From Phylloscopus collybita (taxonomy: Eukaryota; Chordata; Aves; Passeriformes; Phylloscopidae), in assembly GCA_027886175.1 (NCBI GenBank), contig JAJNNQ010000001.1, positions 11,532,501 to 11,596,500 of the forward strand: 64,000 nt of DNA, given 5' to 3'. The notes under the pieces were generated by a model. It saw only the letters and a program-made list of their open reading frames with translations. It ran no database searches and had not been told where the DNA came from. Numbering within the stretch: position 1 is the stretch's first letter; each line of letters opens with the position of its first letter. Shown here one piece after another: positions 12,831 to 23,337 of the stretch. The position numbers and the translations under genes were made by a program.

Positions 12831-13340
12831 GCTGTGAGATACACGGCACGAAAAACGCTGTGTAAAAGGCACTGATACAATAGAGCTGTTGGTGCCTAAA
12901 CGGGTAAAAGCCAAGAGAGGATGACTGAGGCAAACACATTTTTAGTGACTCTGTGAATTAGAAAGGTGCATCAGTGGAAACTTGGGCAATTCATTGCCCC
13001 TTGCTGCTGCCGTGCTGGGTGTAAGGTACACACATAGGCAGGCCAGAATCTCCATACGAAACAGTTATTTATAACTACTGACAGGAGGAATTATGTGAAA
13101 TAAACATAATTTATAGTTATTCCAGGAAAAGCCATCAAAATGAAAACTAATAAGGATTTCTTTCAGCTAAAAAGGTGTCAATTTGTTAAAAACCAATGAC
13201 CAATGTTGGTGCAGATGACAGAATTATTAATATATTTCCAAATAATGTACATGTTTTTTACACAATCCACTTCTCTGGGCTGGGGATGCAGTAGAGAATC
13301 CAAGGGCTGGATTCATTCAGACACTTTTTTCTTCTTTATA
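12831..13340. other. Candidate conserved noncoding block
   Basis: AT-rich complex sequence, clearest at 13030-13270, with multiple ATAATTTAT, TTAATATAT and CAATGACCAATG strings and no repeat. Composition-based. Confidence 0.35.
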
Positions 13341-14177
13341 TTTGCAACTCTCATTTTTTACAGCAAACACTAAAAGCAACCCCAAAGTCATGGCAGTCAG
13401 GAACTGCTGGACAGGAGCTGGAACAGAGGTGGCAGGCGGGGCGGCACCAGGAAGCCGGGAGCTGTCAGACCCTCCCGGCAGCACGGGAATGGGAGCTCGG
13501 GGTGACTCATCCTCTTTTCTCCTCCGTGCTTCCCCAGAGCGCTGCAGGCATGCAGTGACATCCTCTGCACCGCTGCTCAGAACACGCCTGCAAAGGCTTC
13601 CTAGAGCATTTCATTTGCTGCTTTTGCAGTTCGAGGGCTCCCACCTGTGTTTCGTATTATTTTGTGTTGACACAACATTGGAGAGAGCCAAGTGCGGGTT
13701 CAAAAGGCATATGAGCAGAGAGACATTCCTGATCGGCAGCACATTTTTCCTGTAGCACAGCAGTGGCCAGGCTATTGAGGGGCAGAGGCAGAGGTGATGC
13801 AGGGAGGTTCCCCTGGCTGCTGGGGCGCTGGCAGCAGTGGGCTGGCTGAGCCCCAGGGCTCTGCTGTCACTGCTCCGTGCTCTCGGTGCTCCCCGGGAGC
13901 AGCAGGGGACATCCCCAGGCCCACAGCAGCTGGGCCACCTGGGCAGAGGGGCTCTGGCTCCTGCTGCTGGGACCGCTGCTGGTGCAGCCCCCAGCAGGCT
14001 CCCTTCCTGCAGCCTGCAGCCTGCCTGAGTGGGGAGCAGACAAGCCCAGCTGGGACAGCCCGCTTCAACAAGATGGACCCCAAAGGACTCATATTTCAGC
14101 CCTGATTTGGGATCTGTTCTCACACTGCTGGGTCTTTGTCACTTGATGCTGCTGCTGAAGGTATCCCCTCGGATCCT
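13341..14177. other. GC-rich unique DNA, no gene seen
   Basis: No supported exon. Frames are open on both strands at about 13770-14120 because of high GC. Confidence 0.4.
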
Positions 14178-14528
14178 CGTGTGAGCAGCTTGCTTGGCTT
14201 ATCTGATGCTGCTCTCAGTCGGTTCAAATCTTATTTATCAAATAGACAGCATTTTGTTTCGATGGGTGATTTTTCATCTTCCATTAGTGAAGTTGTTTCC
14301 AAGGTTCCCCAGGGCTCTATATTGGGCCCGTTGTTATTTTGTGTTTATATGCTGCCACTGGGTTATATTATTCATCAGCGTGGAGTAGCTTTCCATTTCT
14401 ATGCAGATGATTCTCAAATTTATTTGTCTGCTAACCCTCATGCTGTCTCAGCTGTCTCCGCACTATCAGCCTGTCTCTCTGACATCACAAGATAGATGTG
14501 GCAAAACTTTTTGCTGTTAAATTCAGAC
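14178..14528 (+). mobile_element. L2-type LINE fragment, reverse transcriptase palm region
   Basis: A 119-codon open stretch (14136-14492) encodes part of a non-LTR reverse transcriptase. Visible in order are a serine-rich segment ending SYLSNRQHF (upstream of the palm), VPQGSILGP at 14304-14330 (conserved RT block), MLPLG, and the catalytic YADD at 14400-14411 followed by QIYLS. After a TAG at 14493-14495, which sits where the family normally has Trp in a Ser-Trp-Met context, the same frame continues with QNFLLLNSD (14502-14528), again typical of the L2/Maui branch rather than avian CR1. Weaker similarity may continue to about 14640. Both the endonuclease and most of the C-terminal part are absent, so this is a truncated relic. 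The third positions are AT-rich, unlike the flanking DNA. Family is assigned from remembered protein signatures, not a search. Confidence 0.85.
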
Positions 14529-15230
14529 AGAAGAGGTGAGGCCTGCCTCGATGCCAGCATTTTATTTCCTGGGATGACATTTCCAATACGATCACTTCCA
14601 GGATCTCATCACCGTGTTGCCCCTCGTGCGCTCCTGCTTTACCTCGCTGCTCCCTCCATGATTTGTTACCCTGGCTCAGCGCTCACCTCTGTCTGCAGCG
14701 GGATTTGTGGCTGCTCTTGGCGTTGCTGTTCTGATGCAGATGAAGGCAGTGGGCTGGGGACCAACCTCCCCAGCTCTCACTTGCTGGCACCTCCCACAAA
14801 GACTTTCGTTTGTTCCTGGGTGCTTGCAGAGGGGACATCCCACCCCACAGAGCCACGTGGGCACTCGGCACACTGATGTCAGCAAAGTGGAGTGGTTTAC
14901 AAATGTTTCTCACAATCTTTCCGAGTTTTTTTAATGTTTACGATTTAGTGAGATTTAGAAAACGTTAACAGCAGGTACAATCCCACCTAGCACCGTGCAT
15001 GGCCTTCCTGCTGGGAGTGTTTCTCTGGTAAAACACAATGGACTCTCCTGGCCAGACCCCTCCAGGGCACCCAGCACCTCCTCTGGGACCCTGTCTGTGT
15101 TTCCCCCTCTCCATGGCAGCGTGGTGGTACTGCATGGCACAGCTCTGCCAGCATCCAGGGCCCCTGAGCTCATCCTTCTCTGAGTGATCCCCCCCAGCAG
15201 CCCAGGCTCCCCTCCCCAGCGTGCTGCCCG
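14529..15230. other. Unique DNA downstream of L2 relic, no gene seen
   Basis: The first 100 bp may be degraded L2. The remainder is moderately GC-rich unique sequence with no exon recognised. Confidence 0.35.
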
Positions 15231-15800
15231 TAACTTTAAAATCCTTCAAAAATAGTCAATTTGTTCCTATAAGGATGAACCAACTAGTACTCACAGAGAC
15301 ATCAAATAAATCTACTTCATACATTATTTGGTAACTTCATCAAATAAAGTACAATTTTATGGCTTAAATGTCAATCTCCACAGCTCATTGAGTTCCTTAA
15401 AACAGCAGAGACTTGTCTGTTTACAGAAGCAAAAATTAGGCAGGCGGCTTTCAGCTGGTGCAGGGATCCCATTGGCTCATGTGCAAGGAAGAATCATAAA
15501 ATACATTTGATGTGGAGAGTGTGCAATTTGACAAAGACAATTTGATTTGTCCATGGCTTTTAAAATATTCATCCCCCTTTGATGGACTATAGTTTTATAA
15601 ATATGGATTACCATTAACTGGCACAGGCAGTCGCTGCCTACAGAGTGTTCCGTGAAGCTTGTTGGGAATGAAGGTCTCCAATAAAAAAAATCATTATCTC
15701 TGCCTAAAAACGCTAATCAGTAACATTTGGTTCGTTTGCAGCTCAGAGGTCAGTAATTCACTTTAACTGCTTCAGTGTTTGCAATGTTTGGGAGGAAAAA
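15231..15800. other. Candidate conserved noncoding block
   Basis: About 570 bp of AT-rich, high-complexity sequence without repeats, including TGATTTGTCCATGG and TAAAATATTC strings and a CATTGGC CCAAT-type box near 15470. Lacks coding potential. One of the stronger composition-based enhancer candidates. Confidence 0.4.
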
Positions 15801-16200
15801 GAGTTCCCGGCTTCACTGCTCTGATGTAGAAGTGGCTGCTGTCAAAGGGGAACTGCTGAGGAAGGTCAAGAGGACACGTGCAAAATTTAACTGCTGCTTC
15901 TGTCAGACAACTAAACTGCTTCTTTTTCTTAAGACAAGGAAAAACAAGAAGTTCATAATAGAAGAAATAAAAAATAAATTTGAAATCCAGGTGAAACAAT
16001 TATAGGATTTGAGAAGGCTTTTGTTGGCTTCAGATCCAAACCAAAGTGTGAGAGACCAGATAAGGAGCTCCCTCTGCACTTCCTCAGAGCCATAACCAGC
16101 TCGTTCTTGGAGCCAAGTACTTTGTCTGTAGTATGTCCACACAGCCCAGCACCCACAGCAGAGGTGGTGAGTCCAGCGTGCAGCCCAGGGACCTAAACAA
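15801..16200. other. Unique DNA, no gene seen
   Basis: A 76-codon Lys-rich open frame (15775-16005, plus) was considered; it ends in an AT-rich run of lysine codons with no recognisable motif, so it is left uncalled. Confidence 0.4.
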
Positions 16201-16950
16201 GCAAAAAGCTTTGAGTTTCTAACAGTAATTCAACTTGTGAAGCAGATTCAACTTCCAGCCCAAAAGTTTATTCAAGTTAAGAAAACACATCCTCAGATTA
16301 AAAAGAGTATTGCACCACTGTCAATTTTCAGACGTTGCCATCAGGAAAAAAAAATTACATTTCAGGCTGACGAGCGACTAATCAAGGCAAGTGAAACGGT
16401 GCTGCAATAAATTACTCCGCAGCGAAATAAACCACACAAACAGACCGATGATAATAAATGTAAATTATTTCTCTGAAGAAATTTTCTTGGTATATGAGTA
16501 ATACGAACCATCAGGAAGGAGTCTTCCTTAACATTAATTACAGAAAATGACAAGTGAGCTGATGACTGCGAAGGCTCATTATCTGAGAACATATTCACAA
16601 CTTTGCAATTTGCGCGAGATGTACTCGGGCTAAATTAATCTCCCTTCTTTGCATGAGCCTCTTCTAATTTTCATGTTATTAACAGGTTTGCAGTATCACT
16701 CAGTGCTTGTCACTCTAATCAGGTTTCGGCATGTTCGCAAAAGCGAAGTGTCATTTATAAGGATAAGCCCTCATAATGGCGCTCTCTTTCATGTGGAGAA
16801 TTCTACAAGGTTGCTTTTAATAAGGTCCTTTAATCATCTCCCTTTGCTCAACTTTTGGCCCCTCTGTTTTTTCATGAAGAGTCATTAAAAGACTTTGAAG
16901 TTCATCAAGGATGAAAAATTCATGACATTGTGGCAGGGAAAAGGCCAAGG
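16201..16950. other. Candidate conserved noncoding blocks
   Basis: AT-rich, repeat-free sequence in two parts (about 16340-16640 and 16650-16940) containing TAAATTAAT and TTTAATAAGG. It abuts the CpG-rich block at 16951. A conserved element beside a CpG island could mark a distal promoter or enhancer. Composition-based. Confidence 0.4.
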
Positions 16951-17440
16951 GCTGGAGGGGCACGGCGGGCAGGGGCCGGGCACAGCTGCGGGCAGGGGAC
17001 GGGCACAGCTGCGGGCGGGCGGGCGCTGCCGGGCTCCGCCGGGCATCCCTGCAGCGGGCCACCCTCGGGGGCTGTCCTGCTCCAAACCCGCTGCCTTCGC
17101 AGCTGGCAGGGGGCGAGGGGCGGCCTCTCCGGCAGTGGCAGCAGATCCTCGGCACGGCACGGCACAGCACCGCGGTGGCCGGTGGCTGCGGCGGGCGCTG
17201 TCCCTGCCCTGCCCTGCCCTGCCCTGCCCTGCCCGCCGCAGCCCCGGGTGCGGGCTGGGCGCTGCTGCCATCGCGGCTGTGACGCCCCGGCTGCCCCGTG
17301 GTGGCACCGCGGATGCCGGGGATCTCCCGGAGATCTCCCGGAGCAGCTCGGGCTGGCTCCGGCAGCACCGCCGGCAGCAGCCGCAGGGACCCGGGGAGCT
17401 TTAGGGAGCAGCGTTAATCGGAGGCGACGTTTCTCGGGGT
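16951..17440. promoter_or_regulatory. CpG island between AT-rich blocks
   Basis: GC-rich sequence with dense CpG dinucleotides, a short (CCCTG)n run at about 17205-17232 and a (GGCAC)n run near 17151. It sits sharply between two AT-rich candidate conserved blocks, unlike most GC-rich stretches here, which are linked to tandem arrays. It could be a promoter of an unannotated noncoding transcript. No start site or exon can be assigned. Open frames on both strands are GC artefacts. Confidence 0.45.
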
Positions 17441-18130
17441 CTGCGGCATGGCTGGGCTCTCCGAGGTTAACCTTATTCTTCTTCTGTGATTTGATAACAC
17501 TGGACTGGTGTTTATGCCGGAGCTTTTGAACACAATGGAAGGAGGGAGGGGGGAACTTTATTAAATTTTTGAAATTCATTTAAGCGGGGCCAGCATAATG
17601 AATTGCCAGATCTTGTGTGCACATTGTCCCCGGAAGCAACAATAATTTAGGTGGACATAAACCAATATGTAGATTAAAAATGTTTAAGCCAAGTGTCGTA
17701 AAATATATAAAAACATAAGGCAGAATTAACATATCAAAGTTTAGCATTATAAGTAATGACGGGTCAGATATAAGGTTATGTCTGCAAAATTGCATTTCAA
17801 TATAATAAATCCATTCAAACTCTGTCCAGAGACACAAATTGAATCTATAGACAAAGCAACTGCAATCCATTGAATGCTATGAAGTATTCAAGTGAAAACA
17901 ATGCATTTAGGAAAGGAAATTGAGTGTATTTTAAATATACAGGTGCTTGGAACTTCCACATCGCTTTATGCTCCTGCAGATTTGTATACACTGCATACAC
18001 AGCCTACTTTTGACAAAGTCCTCAAAATGATGAATTTCTGATGGAATACTTGATATTGCAGCAGATCTGTTATGCACCGCTTATCCTGTAACACAAACCA
18101 TTAATAACAATCACGCTCCCGCTGCACTGA
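17441..18130. other. Candidate conserved noncoding block
   Basis: AT-rich, low-CpG, repeat-free sequence of about 690 bp with strings such as CATTAATAACAATC at its right end. A 96-codon frame on minus (17580-17870) lacks any recognisable domain and is most simply a chance frame. Confidence 0.4.
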
Positions 18131-18352
18131 GCTCGCTTGTTAAGATTTCAAAGCTCCTGCAACTCTGCCTGGCCCGCCAGGATGGGGCTGCGGCCCCGGG
18201 CAGCCCCTGCACGGCAGCTGCTTGGCTCTGTGGGCAGCCAGGCCCTGCACCCAGGAGCTCCATCCTCCACCTCTGCCCCAGGCCTGCTGAGTGGCAGTTT
18301 TCCCCCACACACCAAACTGTCCCGTGGGCAGGACTCTCAGTGTCCCCATCCT
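18131..18352. other. GC-rich flank of solo LTR
   Basis: GC-rich unique sequence. In LTR orientation this lies immediately downstream of the LTR and shows no primer-binding site or retroviral internal region, supporting a solo LTR. Confidence 0.5.
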
Positions 18353-18358
18353 CCCACC
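18353..18358. repeat. Target-site duplication, left copy
   Basis: CCCACC immediately left of the LTR terminus, matching 18685-18690. Confidence 0.75.
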
Positions 18359-18684
18359 TGAAGTGTTCCCCCCTTCTGTCCCCCTGTCGGGCTGCTAGCT
18401 CAGATTCTGGAGGGCTTTGGGCGAGGAAGACTTCAAGATAGGGAAAAGAAATCCAAAAGAGGCTCCTTACCTCAGGATGTTCCAAGGCTTTATTCTTGAA
18501 GGGGTCCCAGGGGCAAAGAGGGTGAACAAGGAAGAGCAGGGGTTTATCCAGACCCTCTGTCCCAGTACAGACAGCTGGCACTGAGCCAATTGGTCAGAGC
18601 TAGGGGGAAAGGTAGGGTCACACTACATAGTTACAGGCTTTGGGAGTCCTTTTGGGGTAAACCATTCCCCAGAGGGATACAACA
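18359..18684 (-). mobile_element. Solo LTR of an endogenous retrovirus
   Basis: A 326-bp element read on minus. It starts TGTTGTATCC and ends GGGGGGAACACTTCA, so it has the TG...CA termini of an LTR, and it is bounded by an exact 6-bp duplication CCCACC (18353-18358 and 18685-18690). Inside, in minus order, are a CCAAT box within CCAATTGG (18593-18586), a TATA-like GGATAAA (18549-18543) and a polyadenylation signal AATAAA (18494-18489), matching U3-R-U5 organisation. A 6-bp duplication is usual for alpha/betaretrovirus-like (class II) elements. No gag, pol or env sequence adjoins it, so it is the product of LTR-LTR recombination. Clear termini and an intact duplication suggest a fairly recent insertion. 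Confidence 0.85.
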
Positions 18685-18690
18685 CCCACC
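18685..18690. repeat. Target-site duplication, right copy
   Basis: CCCACC immediately right of the LTR terminus, matching 18353-18358. Confidence 0.75.
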
Positions 18691-19235
18691 CAGGGTGCCA
18701 GGGCTGGGGCCAGGGTGCTGATGAGAGCAGCAATCCCTGGTGCTTTCTCAGTATTTGATAGGCACAGCCCTTCCCTGGCACGGTTGGCCCGTGCTGGCAC
18801 TAACCCCGTGCTGCGAGGGGTGGGCTGGGCAGCAGGGCAGAGGTGGAACGCTCCTGCCCCAGCTGCTGCTGCCTCTGTGCTGTGGGCAGGGGCAAGGCTG
18901 ACCCCACAGCAGCCCTGCCTGGACACCCCCCCATGGTCAGGGTGAGCACAGGCCACGTGTTTGCCCAAATCCTGGGCACTGTGGAAGCGTGGGGAGGGAG
19001 AGCCCTGCTGGTCACCCTCCAGCTTGCTGGGGATCCCAGAGCCAGGAGGGACCTGTGGCTGCCTGTGCCAGGATGGCCAGGCTTGCAGGTGGCAGGCAGG
19101 GAGCCCTGCTGGCTGCTCCTGGGGGCACTGGGACCCCCTGCCCCGGGCACGGGCAGGCTCTGGCAGCAGCCCTTGGAGCACAGAGAGAAGGTACTTTGGG
19201 GAGCTGGCATGATGGGTGGGGAGCACAGGCTTTAA
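18691..19235. other. GC-rich unique DNA, no gene seen
   Basis: GC-rich with multiple overlapping open frames on both strands. No domain or splice structure recognised. Confidence 0.4.
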
Positions 19236-20160
19236 TAGACATGTTCATCTTTCAGCAGTGTGTTTTGCATGTAATAATGTCAGCACACTTCTCACTCTGG
19301 CAGAAATTCCACAGATAATTGGAAAGAAGTAAAAATGAAAACATTAGAATTTGCCATGTCATATGTTAACTTTTTATTATTGTATGATGCCAATGGTCCA
19401 CTGACAGATGCTGTGTTATTAACATTTGATTAAAAATCACTTCAGGTCTAAAGCAGCCTGTTCAGAAGAGAACATCTTGACAAGCCTGGTGGTTTGTGAT
19501 TGACAATTAATAACATTCTGTATGTCACAACACAGATAGTGTGACTTATTGGTGCTGGTGTAATGCAACACTTTTCATCTGAGCTCTTCAAATTGGTACA
19601 TAGAAATAGGAGAGAAAGAGCCTAATTCAGCTGACTTTGATTACAAACACAGCAGCCAGTGCAGAGCTCTCCATCCCAGAGCAGACCAGCAGTGCTCGAC
19701 AAGGCAGCCCCTCATCCCAGGCCTCCACTGCACAGGAAAGGGCTTCACATCCCATTTCACCACCAAACTTCTGTGCAGGAGCTCAGGATTCAAATACATG
19801 GTTACAGCAGGTACTTGCAGCAAAAAAACTACAAATCTTAATTCACCAAAGATGAGAAGGAAAACATTCATTCCCTCGGATATTACAATAATTTGCAGCT
19901 AGAAAGATGAATGGTCAGTCCTTCACGGTTTGGTCAGGAACTCATAATTGCACACTGCTGCCAGTGAGGTCTGATGTCCATGTGTTAATAGGCAAATTCA
20001 TTAAAAACATGTAAATTACGTTCTTTGGGTAAGAGTTGGAATGTACCGTTTCAATTGTCTTTGCTTTAGCAAAGGGAAAGTTCTGAGAAACTTTGCTCCT
20101 GCTCTTGCTGCTTTGAGATAAAAGTTCAGCAGCCCTGGGCACATTTCTGCCCAGGAAGAA
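19236..20160. other. Candidate conserved noncoding blocks
   Basis: AT-rich complex sequence (clearest at 19240-19640 and 19840-20130) with TTGACAATTAATAAC, TTATTGG and TGATTAAA strings, repeat-free. Composition-based. Confidence 0.35.
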
Positions 20161-20560
20161 TGCTAAAAATGCTGCTGTGGATTCACGTGCTGCAGCACGG
20201 CCACAGAAATCTGGGCAGCCCTACCAGCGAGCAGGCTGAACCTCTGCAAACCCAGCCAGCCCCAGCCAGGGGGCCCTGGCCATCCTCAGTGTAGTGCTGA
20301 CTGTTCCAGGGCCCCCTGCTCCTGGCAGTGCCAGGTGCCTGCCCGCTCCTGCCCTGTCCCACAGCTGGCTGCCACCCACCCCTGTGCCCCTGCCACTGCT
20401 GCCCTGGCACGGGCAGCCCCTGCCAGCACCAGCTCTCCAGGCCAGGCTGTGCTGCACCCTGAGCAAACAGTTCTGTGCTGGAGCAATGCAAACACTTCCC
20501 AGCCCTAATGCAGTAAGCAGGGGAAATAATTACAGATTTCCAAGGTTCAACAGGGAATAC
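20161..20560. other. GC-rich unique DNA, no gene seen
   Basis: GC-rich, no recognisable exon or repeat. Confidence 0.4.
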
Positions 20561-21360
20561 TTCTGAGAAATGCGTCCTCCACTGGGAGTTTCATAACCAT
20601 TTAATCTAATTTTTCTTGATGTTTTGATCTTCCTCTTAAACAAGGCATTTGTCATTAGCTTTCAAGGAGACAAGTTGCTAATACATTACACTCTTAAAAG
20701 GCCCACAGTTAGTGTCAATGTCTTCTGATGGCTGTTCACTAACAGTACATGAAAGAATTGCCAGTGTCAGTTCCTTTCCACATGGCTTCAGCCGTGATGG
20801 CAGGGCAGTCCTGTCCCAGCAGTGCTGCCAAGGACACTGGCCTGGGGGGCACAGGGCCTGAACTCAGCCTTGTCCCCTCCACCTTCCTGTCCTGGCCACT
20901 GATTGTGGTGGGTTTGCCACCTGCCTCATGCTCAGATGGTTATGAGCTCCTCCTGACACTTCTAGGCAGACATAAAGCAAAGATACACCAGGAAAACCAG
21001 GAACCTCACCACAGCCATTCCTGCCCCCAGTTTGTTCTCTTGCTGCCAGGACAGGAGCACTTGGAAAACCCATGGATGTGCTGTGCCCTCCCATCGCAGA
21101 GCCAGAGAAACCCTGGACTGCCTGGAGTCTCTGCTCCTTCTGCTCTTCCAACAATGTCAACAAAGCAGGTGGAAAATATATTTTTTTTTAACTTCTTGGA
21201 TGACATAACTTGCATATTAAATAATAATGAACCAATAAATTACAAGAAACTAAACTACCAGAAAAATATGTATGTGAAGTTTGGAGTATTTACAAACAAA
21301 TAAATCATTCATGATGTATAAACTCTGTACAGCTAAATGCATCATTTACTGAACTTCATC
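20561..21360. other. Unique DNA with AT-rich ends, no gene seen
   Basis: AT-rich at 20561-20740 and 21160-21360, GC-richer between. An open frame on plus (20749-21303) has no recognisable domain and runs into AT-rich sequence. Confidence 0.35.
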
Positions 21361-22706
21361 ACCTTGCACAGCATCCCCACCTCCACCTGGCTGGTTTCAG
21401 AGCAGCTGTGAATCTCTGCAGAGAGGCTGGTGGTTGGTGGGTTACAGAGATTGGCAGGATTTAGGCACAGAGGCATCACTAGCAGGAGGGGCACATCCAA
21501 ACAGAGCATTTTTGGTTTCACATCACGGTAAAACCCCTGGTTTTCCAGGCAGTTCCTGAGAGGGTTAAGTCCAGGATGTCTGCAGGAGCAACGCTCTGGG
21601 AACTCAGAGAGCTCCCAACCTCCCTGCTCATTCCTCTTCTCACAGCTGAGCCCCCTGCTGACACCCCAACACAGAACATCCCTTCTGCAGAATCGGGGGA
21701 GTGGGGAGCATGTATGAACACCAGATTCTCACAGAAACCATCCAGATGAATTTAAAAGTCTGATTTTCAGCTTCTCTGCCAACCTCCCTGAGCTGGGCAG
21801 GCAGGCAGTGCCCCCGTGGCCAGGCTGCCCTTCCTGGTGTGCCACACACCCCTGACACGGTGTCACTGCCCTTCCCCTGGACAGCTCCTTCTCTAGACAA
21901 GTTCATGGTGAGTGATGCACGGCAGGTACAAGTCCTTTGACAAAGAGTCACTCCACAAAAGCGCTTTTAACTTGGGAGGCACCAGAAACATTTCCAGCAG
22001 CTGCTGGACCTCCTGCTGCTGGGGCTGGCGGCAGCAACCCCTGCACCAGAAGAAAGAGCCACTGCACCTTTATCTGGTGTTGCCTTCTGAGTGCAGGAAT
22101 GTCCCAGATCCCCGGGCAGTCCCCAGATCCCGCTGTCCCCTCCCCGGGGGGTGCTGAGCACGGAGCAGCCGGTGGCCGGGGCGATGCGCTGGGCACCTGC
22201 CACACGCTAATTAATGGGTGCGGGATTGCTTGTGACAGGAATTCAATGGCCTGGAACAGACTTTGTGCCAGTCTCTTGTGCCTCAGGCAAAACGCTCACT
22301 AAGTAGTTTTATGGATACCAAGCTCAAACATTTCACAATTAGCACTTTGTTTGCAGGAGTTGGTGAGGGGGAGGCCCTCCCCGCTGCCCTGCGCTCACGG
22401 TGAGCAGCCGCAGGCCCTGAGAGGCTCTCCTGCCCCAAAGCCCGGCTCCCGGGCATTCACCTGAGCAGCAGAGATGCTGCAGGTACGGGGAGAACAGCCA
22501 ACAGCCCCAGGCAGGGAGGGGCCCCGAGGATGCTGTGAAGCCCAAACCACCCACGGAGGCCCCAGGGCAGCAGGATGGGCAGCGGGCAGCAGGATGGGCA
22601 GCGGGCAGCTCCCCACTTTGCTGTTTTCCATGAGCTCAGGTGGAATTGCAGCACCTGCGGGGGTGGCACTGCACGGAGAGCCTGCCCTGCCCCCGGGGGC
22701 ACGGCT
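21361..22706. other. Mixed unique DNA, no gene seen
   Basis: Mostly GC-rich. A small AT-rich patch at about 22200-22360 contains TAATTA at 22208-22213 and is a weak conserved-element candidate. A 15-bp GGCAGCGGGCAGCAG-type duplication lies at about 22574-22610 just before the minisatellite. Confidence 0.35.
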
Positions 22707-23337
22707 GCCCACCCTGCTGACCCCTGCAGGGGTGACCCCCACAGCCCACCCTGCTGACCCCTGCAGGGGTGACCCCACAGCCCACCCTGCTGACCCCTGC
22801 AGTGAGTGACCCCACAGCCCACCCTGCTGACCCCCCTGCAGGAGTGACCCCCACAGCCCACCCTGCTGATCCCCCTGCAGGAGTGACCCCCACAGCCCAC
22901 CCTGCTGACCCCTGCAGTGAGTGACCCCCACAGCCCACCCTGCTGACCCCCCTGCAGTGAGTGACCCCACAGCCCACCCTGCTGACCCCCCTGCAGTGAG
23001 TGACCCCCACAGCCCACCCTGCTGACCCCTGCAGTGAGTGACCCCACAGCCCACCCTGCTGACCCCTGCAGGATTCACCCCCACAGCCCACCCTGCTGAC
23101 CCCCCTGCAGTGAGTGACCCCACAGCCCACCCTGCTGACCCCCCTGCAGTGAGTGACCCCACAGCCCACCCTGCTGACCCCTGCAGGGGTGACCCCCACA
23201 GCCCACCCTGCTGACCCCTCTGCAGTGAGTGACCCCCACAGCCCACCCTGCTGACCCCTCTGCAGTGAGTGACCCCACAGCCCACCCTGCTGACCCCCCT
23301 GCAGGATTCACCCCCACAGCCCACCCTGCTGACCCCT
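22707..23337. repeat. 38-bp minisatellite, about 17 copies
   Basis: About 17 tandem units averaging 38 bp. Each begins CCACCCTGCTGACCCC, followed by CTGCAG and either GGGTGACC, GAGTGACC, GATTCACC or TGAGTGACC, then CCCACAGC. Length variants come from runs of C. Several units carry GTGAGT, which resembles a splice donor. Minus-strand open frames reading Gly-Trp-Ala-Val-Gly repeats are products of the array and no gene is called. Confidence 0.96.

Noticed and set aside
12307..12939. 210-codon open frame on minus
   Set aside because: No recognisable domain, spans an AT/GC boundary, and the overlapping plus strand also has an open frame.
15775..16005. Lys-rich 76-codon frame on plus as a small basic protein
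   Set aside because: Its basic tail is an AT-rich run; no family motif, and the minus strand is open over the same interval.
22395..23324. Gly-Trp-Ala-Val-Gly-rich frame on minus resembling a structural repeat protein
   Set aside because: Entirely the 38-bp minisatellite, with at least two other minus frames open over the same DNA.
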